Shown here piece after piece: positions 42,976 through 51,519 of a DNA stretch of 64,000 nucleotides. The stretch is taken from positions 186,001 through 250,000 of the forward strand of contig NZ_JAGGLR010000015.1 in NCBI RefSeq assembly GCF_017874715.1, given 5' to 3'. Position 1 is the stretch's first letter, and each line of letters begins with the position of its first letter. The DNA is from Streptomyces iranensis (GTDB lineage Bacteria > Actinomycetota > Actinomycetes > Streptomycetales > Streptomycetaceae). A model generated the notes under the pieces. The model was not told the origin of the DNA, did not search any database, and saw only the letters and a list, made by a program, of their open reading frames with translations. The translations under genes and the position numbers were made by a program.

Positions 42976-44676
42976 TCAGGTCGGGTCGAGGCCCTTGCCG
43001 CGCAGCCAGGGCAGCGGGTCGATGGCCGCGCCACCGCCGGGGTGGACCTCGAAGTGCAGATGCGGGCCCGTGGAGTTACCGGAGTTCCCGGAGTACGCGA
43101 TGGTGTCCCCGGCCTTGACGGTCCCGGAGCGGATCTTGGCGCTGCTGAGGTGGCAGTACCAGGTCTCGGTGCCGTCCGGGCTGGTCAGAATGACCATATT
43201 GCCGTAGGCGTCGTTCCACTGCGTCTTTACGGTGCCGTCGGTGGCGGCCATCACGGGCGTCCCGTAGCTCACCGGGAAGTCGATGCCGGTGTGCACCGAC
43301 ATCCAGTTGATACCGGCCTGGCCGAACTGGGCGCTCAGGCCGTGCTGGGCGACGGGCAGCGCGAACTTCGGCCGCAGCGCTTCCTTGCGCGCCGCCTCGG
43401 CCGCCTTGCGCTTCTTCTCGGCGGCCTGGCGCGCCTGGAGGTCGATTCGCTCCTGGGTGCGGCTGGCGCGGTCGCGGAAGTCGTCGGCGCCCTCCCGGAC
43501 CCCGGCGAGCTGGGAGTCCAGCTTGCTGTTGGCGACGGAGGGCTTCACGGGGGCCGCCGCGGTGTCGGGGGCGGCCTGAGTGGTGGACTCGTCCTTCTTG
43601 TCGCTTCCCACGCCGCTGACCGAGGCGGCGGCCACGGCGGTGACGCCCAGGGCGCAGACGGAGGGGACGGCGACGGTGAGGAGCGCGGAGCGCTTGGGGC
43701 GGGCCGAGGTGGTACGGCGGCGGCCGCGGTTCGCCTCCCGGCGAGGGGAGGGGGCGGATTCCCGCATGACCGCCGCCTCGGGTTCAGGTTCCGCTTCGGG
43801 GCCGGGGCCGGGGCCGGGGCCGGGGCCGTACGGCTGGTCGGGCTCGTCGACCGGCTCGAAGACGGCGGTGTGCTCGAAGACGGCGGTGTGCTCGAACGCG
43901 CCGGGCTGCTCGGGGATGACGGCCTGTTCGAACGCGGCGGTCTGGTCGTAGGCGTTGGGCTCGTGCTCGGGCTGATTGAAGCCGGAGTGCTGGTCGAAGC
44001 CCTGCTGGTCGACCCCCTGCTGGTCGAAGCCCGGATGGTTCAGCCCCGAATTGTCGTACCGCGCCTCGTCCACGGTCCCGTAGACGGAGGTGTCCCAGAC
44101 CTGGGTCTGACCGGTGTCCACGCCTGAGGTGTACGCCCCGGCCTCGTACCCCGCGCCGTGGCCCCACTGATCCGGCATCTCGGTATGGCCGGTGGCGCCC
44201 GTGTCCCAGGCGCCGATATCCCACTGGGCGCCGGTCTCGGCGTCCTGCTGGGCGGGGATGCCGGTCGGCAGGTGATAGCCGGAGGCGGCCCACATAGCGG
44301 TGGTGTCGTAGGCGCCGGAGTCGTAATGGGCCGTGTCGTAGTGGCCGGTGGCGTACGACCCGGTCTGGTGGTGCTGGTCGACCGTGGCCCACTGCGAGGC
44401 GTCGTACTGACCGCTGTGGGCGCCCTGCCCGCCGTCATAGGCGCCCGGAAGCGCACCGAAGAGCGGATCGCTGTCGCCGTAGAGCGGGTCACCGTCCCCA
44501 TAGGCGGTGGCCAGGTGGGCGAAGTTGCCGGTGGAGTACCCGTCGTACCCGTCGTACCCGACGTAGCCGTGCGCTGTGTCCTGCCGTTGACCGTAAGCCT
44601 CGTCGTACGGATACGAGGCGTCGGGAGCGGGGACGGTCGGAGAGGCCCCCGACGGGTGACGGTCGTTCACCACCAC
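42976..44676 (-). CDS. Membrane-anchored M23 (LytM-type) peptidase with long cytoplasmic repeat region
   Basis: The 566-residue protein has a cytoplasmic N-terminus of about 310 residues, low in complexity and rich in Tyr, Gly, Asp, His and Gln (e.g. GHYDTAHYDSGAYDTT; NHPGFDQQGVDQQGFDQ). A TM helix (about 333-355), a coiled coil (AGVREGADDFRDRASRTQERIDLQ) and an M23 domain follow. Zinc-site residues are in HTGIDFPVSYG and HLHFEVHPGG. The outer domain would cut peptidoglycan cross-bridges or, if degenerate, activate an amidase. Three GTG codons start the frame. The function of the Tyr-rich region is unknown. Confidence 0.92.
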   Translation of the reverse strand: MVVNDRHPSGASPTVPAPDASYPYDEAYGQRQDTAHGYVGYDGYDGYSTGNFAHLATAYGDGDPLYGDSDPLFGALPGAYDGGQGAHSGQYDASQWATVDQHHQTGSYATGHYDTAHYDSGAYDTTAMWAASGYHLPTGIPAQQDAETGAQWDIGAWDTGATGHTEMPDQWGHGAGYEAGAYTSGVDTGQTQVWDTSVYGTVDEARYDNSGLNHPGFDQQGVDQQGFDQHSGFNQPEHEPNAYDQTAAFEQAVIPEQPGAFEHTAVFEHTAVFEPVDEPDQPYGPGPGPGPGPEAEPEPEAAVMRESAPSPRREANRGRRRTTSARPKRSALLTVAVPSVCALGVTAVAAASVSGVGSDKKDESTTQAAPDTAAAPVKPSVANSKLDSQLAGVREGADDFRDRASRTQERIDLQARQAAEKKRKAAEAARKEALRPKFALPVAQHGLSAQFGQAGINWMSVHTGIDFPVSYGTPVMAATDGTVKTQWNDAYGNMVILTSPDGTETWYCHLSSAKIRSGTVKAGDTIAYSGNSGNSTGPHLHFEVHPGGGAAIDPLPWLRGKGLDPT

Positions 44677-44703
44677 TTCTCTTTCGCCTCGGCTGCAGGA
44701 GAA

Positions 44704-45696
44704 TTAGCGGCGACTGTACCCGGCAGTACGCGGCAGCGACAATCTTCCGTGAGTTTTGAGCATCTCGGCAAAGGGCATTTGGTCGTCTTTCGGCTGACTG
44801 TACGTGCTTCCTTGGTCGGATGTTCGATTGACGTTCGGCAATTCCGAGGCTTCTGAACCATCGGGAACCGCGCTGGAGGCGCCCGCGGGCGCCTCGTCGG
44901 CGGCGTCCAGGGCCTCGCGGATGCGGGCGGCCACGGAGGAATGCACCGCCAGGGCGAGATGTCCGATTCCGTTGACGCGGATGTTCTGGGAGATCACATC
45001 CGGATGGTCTATCCGGGCCGTCTCCTTCGGGATCATCAACTGATCCACATCGCTCCAGAAAGCGATGAATCGCGTACGGCAATCGGGGGCAGGCTGCCGC
45101 AACTCCGTTATCACCGAGGAGTCCGGGCACATCTGACGCACGAGTGGATGTACGGACAACAGGGGTGCGATACGTGTGCCGCTGTGCGGGGTGCCGAGCG
45201 TCACCAGGGTGTGGACGTGGGCGTCCCCGCGGAGGCGCTGGACGTAGTAACGGGCGATCAGGCCGCCCAGGCTGTGCCCGATGACGTCCACCTGGCCGTG
45301 GCCGGTACGGGCGCAGACCTCCTCGACATGGCGGCCGAGCAGCGCGGCGGCGGTACGGAGGTCGCACAGCAGCGGCGAGTAGTTGAGCGCTTCGATGTGC
45401 TGACGGCCGTGGCGGCCGAGCGAGCGGCGCAGTGGGGTGAAGACGGACCGATTGTCGATGAAGCCGTGGAGAAGCAGAACGGGTCGGTGGGCCGGGCTGT
45501 CCATGGGGAGGCGCGGCGCCGTACCGGGTGGGCGCTCCTGCCGCAGCCCGGTCGGGTAGAGCAGCAGATGCCCGGCGAGCAGTGCCAGGTCGAGGGCGAT
45601 GGCCCGGATGTGCTGGGCGTTCCGGATGCTCTGGACGCTCTGGGTGTTCTGGTTGCTCTGGTTGTTCTGGTTGTTTTGGCTGTGTATGAGGCCCAT
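44704..45696 (-). CDS. Alpha/beta hydrolase, lipase/esterase-like
   Basis: The 330-residue protein starts with an unusual Asn/Gln/Ser repeat (NNQNNQSNQNTQSVQS) and a hydrophobic stretch (AIALDLALLAGHLLLYP). The hydrolase core has HGFIDNRS, nucleophile GHSLGGLIARYY, TLGTPHSGT, an Asp in WSDVDQLMIP and His in GIGHLALAVH. It resembles triacylglycerol lipases of the LipA/EstA type. The AT-richer first codons are unlike the surrounding genes. GGGAGG precedes ATG 45696. The hydrophobic segment may be a signal anchor; the substrate is unknown. Confidence 0.9.
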   Translation of the reverse strand: MGLIHSQNNQNNQSNQNTQSVQSIRNAQHIRAIALDLALLAGHLLLYPTGLRQERPPGTAPRLPMDSPAHRPVLLLHGFIDNRSVFTPLRRSLGRHGRQHIEALNYSPLLCDLRTAAALLGRHVEEVCARTGHGQVDVIGHSLGGLIARYYVQRLRGDAHVHTLVTLGTPHSGTRIAPLLSVHPLVRQMCPDSSVITELRQPAPDCRTRFIAFWSDVDQLMIPKETARIDHPDVISQNIRVNGIGHLALAVHSSVAARIREALDAADEAPAGASSAVPDGSEASELPNVNRTSDQGSTYSQPKDDQMPFAEMLKTHGRLSLPRTAGYSRR

Positions 45697-46194
45697 GGCG
45701 GCCGACCTCCCGCGATGCGGCGCACGAGAGGCGGCTGGAGGCTCCCCCCGAATGCCCTCATGGGCAGCCGTTCGCTTCGTTCGTGCCGGTCGTGGTCATG
45801 GGTCCCGGTCAGGGCGACGACTTCGGCCGCGCGGTGGCCCGATGCCCGGCACCGCACGATGAATGGCGCTGTGACCCCATGACGCAGGACCGCCCGTCGC
45901 ACCGCGGCGCCATGCGGCTCGCGGCGGCGCTGCGCGGTGCGACGGTCCCCGCTGCGGCTCCCCTGATGTGGCCGGCCCGAGCGTATGCGGCGTCCGCGCG
46001 GCGGATGCGCGATGCGCGGTGTGCGATGCGCGCGGATGCGGATGCGGATGCAGGTACGGGTGCGGCCTTCAGTGAACGTGTCCCACGTGTGATTTCCCCC
46101 TCGCTGCGCGCCGCGAAACTGCCGGGTAGGGGATGCTGGAGATAACGTTCGTTCACGTCGAGGTAGGCGAGGGCGCGACGGCTTGGAGGCTGCG
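45697..46194. other. 498-base non-coding region with GATGCG repeats
   Basis: No reading frame has good codon bias plus a ribosome binding site. The notable content is six copies of GATGCR between 46004 and 46052, a palindromic CACGTG at 46084-46089 within ACGTGTCCCACGTGT, and an AT-richer stretch near 46140-46156 that may hold the mutase subunit promoter. Confidence 0.6.
46004..46052. repeat. Degenerate GATGCG direct repeats
   Basis: GATGCG starts at 46004, 46011, 46025, 46035 and 46041, with GATGCA at 46047. It is a short irregular array with no coding support, about 150 bases before the mutase subunit gene. Confidence 0.65.
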
Positions 46195-46605
46195 ATGGGT
46201 GTGACCGGTCCTATCCGTGTAGTGGTGGCCAAGCCGGGGCTGGACGGCCATGACCGTGGGGCGAAGGTGATCGCGCGGGCACTGCGCGACGCGGGCATGG
46301 AGGTCATCTACACCGGGCTCCACCAGACCCCCGAGCAGATCGTCGACACCGCGATCCAGGAGGACGCCGACGCGATCGGGCTGTCCATCCTGTCCGGTGC
46401 CCATATGACCCTGTTCGCCAAGGTGCTGGAGCTGCTGCGGGAGCGCGACGCGGAGGACATCAAGGTCTTCGGCGGCGGGATCATCCCCGAGGCGGACATC
46501 CCCCCGCTCAAGGAACAGGGCGTCGCCGAGATCTTCACCCCGGGCGCGACCACGACAGCCATCGTCGACTGGGTCCGCAAAAACGTTCGCCCGGTAGCCG
46601 CCTGA
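46195..46605 (+). CDS. Cobalamin-binding small subunit of an acyl-CoA mutase (IcmB-like)
   Basis: The 136-residue protein is a stand-alone B12-binding domain of the methylmalonyl-/isobutyryl-CoA mutase family. It has the cobalamin lower-ligand motif GLDGHDRGAKVIARAL (Asp-x-His-x2-Gly), LSILSGAHM and VFGGGIIPEADIP. With a large IcmA-type subunit it would interconvert isobutyryl- and butyryl-CoA. No large subunit lies in the window, as expected where icmA and icmB are unlinked. GGAGG lies five bases before ATG 46195; a TTG at 46183 is upstream in frame. Confidence 0.92.
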   Translation: MGVTGPIRVVVAKPGLDGHDRGAKVIARALRDAGMEVIYTGLHQTPEQIVDTAIQEDADAIGLSILSGAHMTLFAKVLELLRERDAEDIKVFGGGIIPEADIPPLKEQGVAEIFTPGATTTAIVDWVRKNVRPVAA

Positions 46606-46841
46606 CCCGCCGCACTGCTCTCGCCCCGAGGCCTGCCGCACTGTTCTCGACCCGGGTCTGAGGTCCGGGCCCTGAGCCAAGCCGGGGTGCCGGAGCCCGG
46701 CCGGAGCCCGGGACATCCACGCCCCGGAGCGCGTCGCTCCATCGGCGCCGTGGGGCGGACGTCCGGACGCCGGACCAACCGGCCCCGGGCACGCCCCGAG
46801 CCCAGGGCGTCCCCCGAGCCGGAGGCCGGTCCGGGTCAAGG

Positions 46842-48773
46842 TCAGCTCGGGTCGAGCTCTGCTCGCATCGCTTCTCTTAGCCGGAGCGTGCCGACCAGAC
46901 GTTGGAATGCCTCCGCCCAGTAGCCTCCGGCTCCCGGGGCCGCTCCCTCTCTCTCGTCCGGTATCGCCGTCAGCACTTCGAGGCGGTCCGCCTGGGTCGG
47001 GTCCAGGCAGCGCTCGGCCAGGCCCATGACGCCGCTGAAGCTCCAGGGGTAGCTGCCCGCGTCGCGGGCGATGTCCAGGGCGTCGACGACGGCCCGGCCC
47101 AGCGGCTCGGCCCAGGGCACCGCGCACACCCCGAGCAGCCGGAAGGCGTCGGACAGCCCGTGGGACGCGATGAACTCGGCGACCCACTCCGCCCGTTCCC
47201 GGGCGGGCAGTGCGGAGAGCAGCTTCGCCGGGTCCCGCCAGGCGGCGGGGGCCGCCTCCCCGGCGGTGACCGGCGCGACCGCCGGGGTACCGAGCAGCGC
47301 ACGGCACCACTCGGCGCTGCGCTGCCGCACCGCGGCCCGGCACCAGGCCGCGTGGAGGTCCGCCTGCCAGCCGTCCGCGACGGGCAGCGCCACGATCTCG
47401 GCGGGGCCCCGTCCGCCGAACCACTCGGTCCAGCGGTCCAGCGGGGTCGCTTCCACCAACTGGCCCAGCCACCAGGACCGTTCCCCCCGGCCGGAGGGCG
47501 GCTTGGGCACGACGCCGTCGCGCTGCATTCCGCTGTCGCACTCGTCCGGCGGGCGGACGGCTATCCGGGGTGTCCGTTCGGAGGCCGCCAGCTCGTCGGC
47601 GGTCAGCCCGTCGCCGGTCGGCCCCTTGGGGGTCAGCCCGTCGCCGGTCGGCCCCTTGGGGGTCGGCCCGTCGCCGGTCGGTCTCTTGTCGGTAAGGCCG
47701 TAGCCGGTCGGCCCCTTGGCGGTAAGGCCGTCGGCGGTCAGCCCGTCGCCGGTTGGCCCCTCGCCGGTCAGCCCGTCGCCGGTCGGCCCCTTGCCGGTCA
47801 GCCCGTCGCCGGTCGATCCCTTGGCGGTCAGCCCATCAGCGGTCGGCTCATCCGCGGTCAGCGACACACAGCCCCGCGACCGCTCGGCCATGCGTGCGGC
47901 GAGCGCCGAGTCGGGGAGTGCGGAGAGCAGCTCGGCGGCGGTCGCCCGGACGTTCCGGCTGCGGTCGGACAGCGACTGTTCGAGGAACGGCTCATCGGAC
48001 GGGGAGAGATCGTCGCGCAGCGAGTCCAGGAACATCAGCCGGTCCTCGGCGCGCTCGGTCGACCAGGTGCCGCTGAGCAGTGCCAGCCCCGCCGCCGGGT
48101 CGCGGTGACGGGCCGCCGCCAGCAGCGACACCCGCTCGGCGAACAGCCCCTCCCCCCACAGCCGCTGTTCCTCGTCCGGTGCGGTGGCCGCCCCGGGCGG
48201 CTCCGGGAGCGATGCGGACGCCCGGCCCGCCGTGCCCCGCAGCGCGAACTTCCAGTCCGGGTTGAGCCGGGCCAGCCACAGCGCACGCGGCCCGCCCAGC
48301 GTCAGCGCCTCGGCCCGCAGATCGGTGCGGGCGCGGGCCGCGTCGAGCAGCGCCGGAAGCAGCGCGTCCGGCACGCGATAGCTGTGGTGATTGGCGAGCG
48401 CGAGCCACTGCGGCAGCAGCTCGGCGAGGTCGGGCGCGGAGCGCGAACCGCCGCGCCCCGGCGCCGAACGGTCGGCGAGCAGCAGCGCCAGCCTGCTGCG
48501 GGCGGCCGCGGGCAGCGCAGGCCGCGGATCCTCGGGCGCCCGGTCCGGCCCCGGCCGCGCGGGCGCGGGCCGCAGCCCGGCCCGCCGCCGTACCGTGCTG
48601 AGCGCGGCCGCGTCCAGCAGGGCGGACGGAACGTCCTGCCCGGGGCGCGGCACCACGGGCGGGGTGCGCCGCTCGGTGCCGAGCAGCGCGGCCGCGACGA
48701 GATCGTCCCAGGGTGCGGTGGGCGCGGTGGGTGCGGTGGACGTGCTGGACGCGACGGGCGTCGTAATGGTCAA
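46842..48773 (-). CDS. DUF5691-like helical-repeat protein with internal minisatellite
   Basis: The 643-residue cytoplasmic protein is built of helical segments (e.g. WDDLVAAALLGTERRTPPV; FLEQSLSDRSRNVRATAAELLSAL). It resembles the DUF5691 family found next to SWIM and MoxR genes; no catalytic motif is visible. Residues about 306-391 are decapeptide repeats of the GPTGDGLTPK type encoded by a 30-bp minisatellite, an insertion that splits the fold. The TTG start has GGGAGG upstream and overlaps the SWIM gene stop as TTGA (48770-48773), so translation is coupled. Function is unknown. Confidence 0.82.
   Translation of the reverse strand: MTITTPVASSTSTAPTAPTAPWDDLVAAALLGTERRTPPVVPRPGQDVPSALLDAAALSTVRRRAGLRPAPARPGPDRAPEDPRPALPAAARSRLALLLADRSAPGRGGSRSAPDLAELLPQWLALANHHSYRVPDALLPALLDAARARTDLRAEALTLGGPRALWLARLNPDWKFALRGTAGRASASLPEPPGAATAPDEEQRLWGEGLFAERVSLLAAARHRDPAAGLALLSGTWSTERAEDRLMFLDSLRDDLSPSDEPFLEQSLSDRSRNVRATAAELLSALPDSALAARMAERSRGCVSLTADEPTADGLTAKGSTGDGLTGKGPTGDGLTGEGPTGDGLTADGLTAKGPTGYGLTDKRPTGDGPTPKGPTGDGLTPKGPTGDGLTADELAASERTPRIAVRPPDECDSGMQRDGVVPKPPSGRGERSWWLGQLVEATPLDRWTEWFGGRGPAEIVALPVADGWQADLHAAWCRAAVRQRSAEWCRALLGTPAVAPVTAGEAAPAAWRDPAKLLSALPARERAEWVAEFIASHGLSDAFRLLGVCAVPWAEPLGRAVVDALDIARDAGSYPWSFSGVMGLAERCLDPTQADRLEVLTAIPDEREGAAPGAGGYWAEAFQRLVGTLRLREAMRAELDPS
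47601..47855. repeat. In-frame 30-bp minisatellite (8.5 units) inside the DUF5691-like gene
   Basis: Eight 30-base units and one 15-base half unit (47721-47735) start at 47601, e.g. GGTCAGCCCGTCGCC then GGTCGGCCCCTTGGG. The half unit shows that the 30-mer is itself a dimer of 15-mers. All changes keep the reading frame, giving decapeptide repeats. Confidence 0.92.
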
Positions 48774-50236
48774 CGGGTGCCTCCCTGCGCTGCCGTGCCG
48801 ATGAGCGAGACGGCGGTCGGATCCCAGGTCGTGATGGGGGAGAAGCCGCGATGGCCGCACTCACCGAAGACCGTGACTGGGCCACCGCCGGATATCGCCA
48901 TCAGCTGCCACAGATCGGTGCGCCACGCGCAGCGCGGATCGACGGGCAGCGCCGAACCGCTCCGCTCGTCCGCCAGCTGCCATCCGTCGTCCCCCGGGAC
49001 GGGCACCACATCGGTGAGAACCACCGGCCAGCCGTCCAGCCACGGATCCTCCCCGAGCGCCGCCCCATAGGCCGCCAGCGCGGTCTCGACATCGCACCCC
49101 TCGGGGGCCCCAGGTACCTCGCACCCCTCAGCAGCCGGAGGCGCCACGGGAGGCGCCGCCTCCGCCGCCCCCTCGTGCCGGGGGCCGATCGCCGCCCGCA
49201 GCGGCCGGGCCGCTGGGTAATACGCGAGATCGGCGTCGAGCACCAGGCCGACGGGCAGTGCGAGCTCGGGGGACTGGCCGGGGGCGCTGAACGAGAGCAG
49301 CAGCGCCATACGGTGCGTACGCTCGCCCCGCAGCCAGATCCGGCGCGTGGTCAGCCTGCCGTCCGTCCCGTCCTGACGGCCCAGGACCAGCCAGCGGTCC
49401 CGGACCGTCCCCTCCGTCGCCAGCAGCTCGGCCACCGGTGTCGTGAGGCCCACGCGGGTGCGCGTGGTGGCGGCCAGCTTCTCCGGGAGGCCGTCCAGAT
49501 GGAGAAAGCCCTGGTTGAGCAGGTGGGCCAGCGCGCACTCCTCCAGCAACCGGGCAGGCCACCCCGGACCGGACGACGGAATCGCGGTCAGCTCCCGCAC
49601 CCGCGCCTCAAGACCCGGTGCCTGGGCGTCGATCATCCGCGCGGCCGTCTCGTCCCACGCCCCGTACCCGGCGCGGTCGGCGGAGGCCAGACCGTCGCGG
49701 AGCAGATCGGCGAGCCGCCGCTCCAGCTCCGTGGCGCCCGCGGCGATGCGCTGGGTCCGCCGCTCGGCGCGGCGGCGCGCCGCCTCCGGATCGGCCGCGG
49801 CTCCGCTCCCCCCTTTCCCCGCGCCGTCCCCCGTCCCGCCGCCGGGGCCTGGGCCCCCGTCCCGGGCTCCGGCGGCGAGCTTTTCGGCCCGCTCCCGCCG
49901 GTCGCCGAGCCACTGCCCGGCCCACTCCGGCGGCTCCCCGCCCGCGGGCACGCCCCCCTCGCCGGACGTCCACAACAGCAGCAGACCCAGCGCGTGCTTG
50001 CACGGGAACTTCCGGCTCGGGCAACTGCACCGATATCCCGGCCCGTTCAGATCGACCACCGTCTGGTACGGCTTGCTGCCGCTGCCCGAGCACAGCCCCC
50101 ACACCGCCCGCCCGTGCGCGCCCGCCCCCGACCACTTGCCGGCCGCGGCGAGCTTGCCGCCCGCCGTGCGTGACGTGGCGTCAGGAGCCAGGGCCAGCAC
50201 CTGCTCCGCCGTCCAGCGTTCCCCCTGCGGATTCAT
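48770..50236 (-). CDS. SWIM zinc-finger protein
   Basis: The 488-residue protein has the SWIM motif CSCPSRKFPCKHALGLLLL (Cys-x-Cys ... Cys-x-His) at about 68-86, a nucleic-acid- or protein-binding zinc fold. A Gly/Ala linker, a helical region with conserved Trp and Arg, and a C-terminal domain ending VTVFGECGHRGFSPI follow. The role is unknown. It is the first gene of an operon with the DUF5691-like protein. Its ATG lies seven bases after a TACCGT -10 element, so the mRNA is probably leaderless; this supports the 50236 start over an upstream one. It is divergent from the MoxR operon. Confidence 0.9.
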   Translation of the reverse strand: MNPQGERWTAEQVLALAPDATSRTAGGKLAAAGKWSGAGAHGRAVWGLCSGSGSKPYQTVVDLNGPGYRCSCPSRKFPCKHALGLLLLWTSGEGGVPAGGEPPEWAGQWLGDRRERAEKLAAGARDGGPGPGGGTGDGAGKGGSGAAADPEAARRRAERRTQRIAAGATELERRLADLLRDGLASADRAGYGAWDETAARMIDAQAPGLEARVRELTAIPSSGPGWPARLLEECALAHLLNQGFLHLDGLPEKLAATTRTRVGLTTPVAELLATEGTVRDRWLVLGRQDGTDGRLTTRRIWLRGERTHRMALLLSFSAPGQSPELALPVGLVLDADLAYYPAARPLRAAIGPRHEGAAEAAPPVAPPAAEGCEVPGAPEGCDVETALAAYGAALGEDPWLDGWPVVLTDVVPVPGDDGWQLADERSGSALPVDPRCAWRTDLWQLMAISGGGPVTVFGECGHRGFSPITTWDPTAVSLIGTAAQGGTR

Positions 50237-50243
50237 GTCTGCG

Positions 50244-50266
50244 ACGGTACGGGCACCCACTGACAA
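50244..50266 (-). promoter_or_regulatory. DNA-damage (PafBC/RecA-NDp) promoter of the SWIM operon
   Basis: On the minus strand TTGTCAGTG (50258-50266), exactly eight bases and TACCGT (50244-50249) match the consensus tTGTCRGTG-N8-TAnnnT fully. It forms one arm of an 11-bp inverted repeat with the promoter on the other strand. Confidence 0.82.
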
Positions 50267-50302
50267 TCGCTCTGACCTGCGCATTCGCTGACGGGCAGCC
50301 GG

Positions 50303-50325
50303 TTGTCAGTGGGGTGGTGCAGTGT
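50303..50325 (+). promoter_or_regulatory. DNA-damage (PafBC/RecA-NDp) promoter of the MoxR operon
   Basis: TTGTCAGTG (50303-50311), eight bases and CAGTGT (50320-50325) match the consensus except C for T at the first -10 base. The predicted start near 50332 leaves a leader of about 42 bases with GGGGGAG before the MoxR GTG. Confidence 0.7.
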
Positions 50326-50373
50326 GGTTCACGCGTCCGGAAACGGAACGAGGAAACGAGTCGTGGGGGAGCT

Positions 50374-51519
50374 GTGACCGTCACTGTGCCCGGAACCGAA
50401 TCCACCGATACGAGCGGGGCGGCAGAGGCCGCCGGAGCCGCGGAAGCGCTGCGTCCACATGCGGAGGACGCCTTCGCTACCGAGCTGAGCGCGCTGGCCG
50501 CGGCCGACGACCGCCCGCGTCCCGCACGATGGCGGCTGTCGCCGTGGGCGGTCGCCACCTATCTGCTCGGCGGCACGCTGCCCGACGGCACCGTGATCAC
50601 ACCCAAGTACGTGGGCCCGCGGCGCATCGTCGAGGTCGCCGTCACCACCCTCGCGACCGACCGCGCCCTGCTGTTGCTGGGCGTGCCCGGCACCGCCAAG
50701 ACATGGGTCTCGGAGCATCTGGCGGCGGCGGTCAGCGGTGACTCGACCCTGCTGGTCCAGGGCACCGCCGGGACGCCCGAGGAGGCCATCCGGTACGGGT
50801 GGAACTACGCCCAGCTCCTCGCCCACGGCCCGAGCCGCGACGCGCTCGTGCCGAGCCCGGTGATGCGCGCGATGGCGGACGGCATGACCGCGCGCGTGGA
50901 GGAGCTGACGCGCGTCCCGGCCGATGTGCAGGACACGCTGATCACCATCCTGTCCGAGAAGACGCTGCCGATCCCGGAGTTGGGGGCGGAGGTCCAGGCG
51001 GTCCGCGGCTTCAACCTGATCGCGACCGCCAACGACCGCGACCGCGGGGTCAACGAACTCTCCAGCGCCCTGCGCCGCCGCTTCAACACGGTCGTGCTGC
51101 CGCTGCCCGCGACCCCGGAGGACGAGGTCGACATCGTCTCCCGCCGCGTCGCCCAGATCGGCCGCTCGCTGGAGCTCCCGGAGCTCCCGGAGGGCGTCGA
51201 GGAGATCCGCCGGGTGGTCACGGTCTTCCGCGAGCTGCGGGACGGAGTGACCGGTGACGGCCGTACGAAGCTGAAGTCGCCCTCGGGCACGCTGTCCACG
51301 GCCGAGGCCATCTCCGTGGTCACCGGCGGTCTCGCGCTCGCCGCCCACTTCGGCGACGGCGTGCTCAGGTCGGGCGATGTGGCCGCGGGCATCCTGGGCG
51401 CGGTCGTCCGCGACCCGGCGGCCGACCGCGTCATCTGGCAGGAGTACCTGGAGACGGTGGTCCGTGAGCGCGAGGGCTGGAAGGACTTCTACCGCGCGTG
51501 CCGAGAGGTGACCGCATGA
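50374..51519 (+). CDS. MoxR-family AAA+ ATPase
   Basis: The 381-residue ATPase has Walker A GVPGTAKTW near 105-113, a Walker B/sensor stretch (DTLITILSEKTLPI; NLIATANDRDRGVNEL) and an arginine-finger region SSALRRRFNTV. MoxR ATPases act as chaperones with VWA proteins, inserting metals or remodelling complexes. It is the first of three coupled genes: its stop overlaps the DUF5682-like start as ATGA. GTG 50374 is preceded by GGGGGAG. The DNA-damage-type promoter upstream suggests induction by genotoxic stress. Confidence 0.94.
   Translation: MTVTVPGTESTDTSGAAEAAGAAEALRPHAEDAFATELSALAAADDRPRPARWRLSPWAVATYLLGGTLPDGTVITPKYVGPRRIVEVAVTTLATDRALLLLGVPGTAKTWVSEHLAAAVSGDSTLLVQGTAGTPEEAIRYGWNYAQLLAHGPSRDALVPSPVMRAMADGMTARVEELTRVPADVQDTLITILSEKTLPIPELGAEVQAVRGFNLIATANDRDRGVNELSSALRRRFNTVVLPLPATPEDEVDIVSRRVAQIGRSLELPELPEGVEEIRRVVTVFRELRDGVTGDGRTKLKSPSGTLSTAEAISVVTGGLALAAHFGDGVLRSGDVAAGILGAVVRDPAADRVIWQEYLETVVREREGWKDFYRACREVTA

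Noticed and set aside
45783..46156. Small frames on both strands in the gap before the mutase subunit
   Set aside because: Composition is Arg/Ala/Ser-rich shadow type, driven by GATGCG repeats, with no ribosome binding site at the starts.
47601..47855. Regular repeats that could be mistaken for a CRISPR array
   Set aside because: Units are directly adjacent with no unique spacers, keep the reading frame and encode decapeptides; no cas genes are near.
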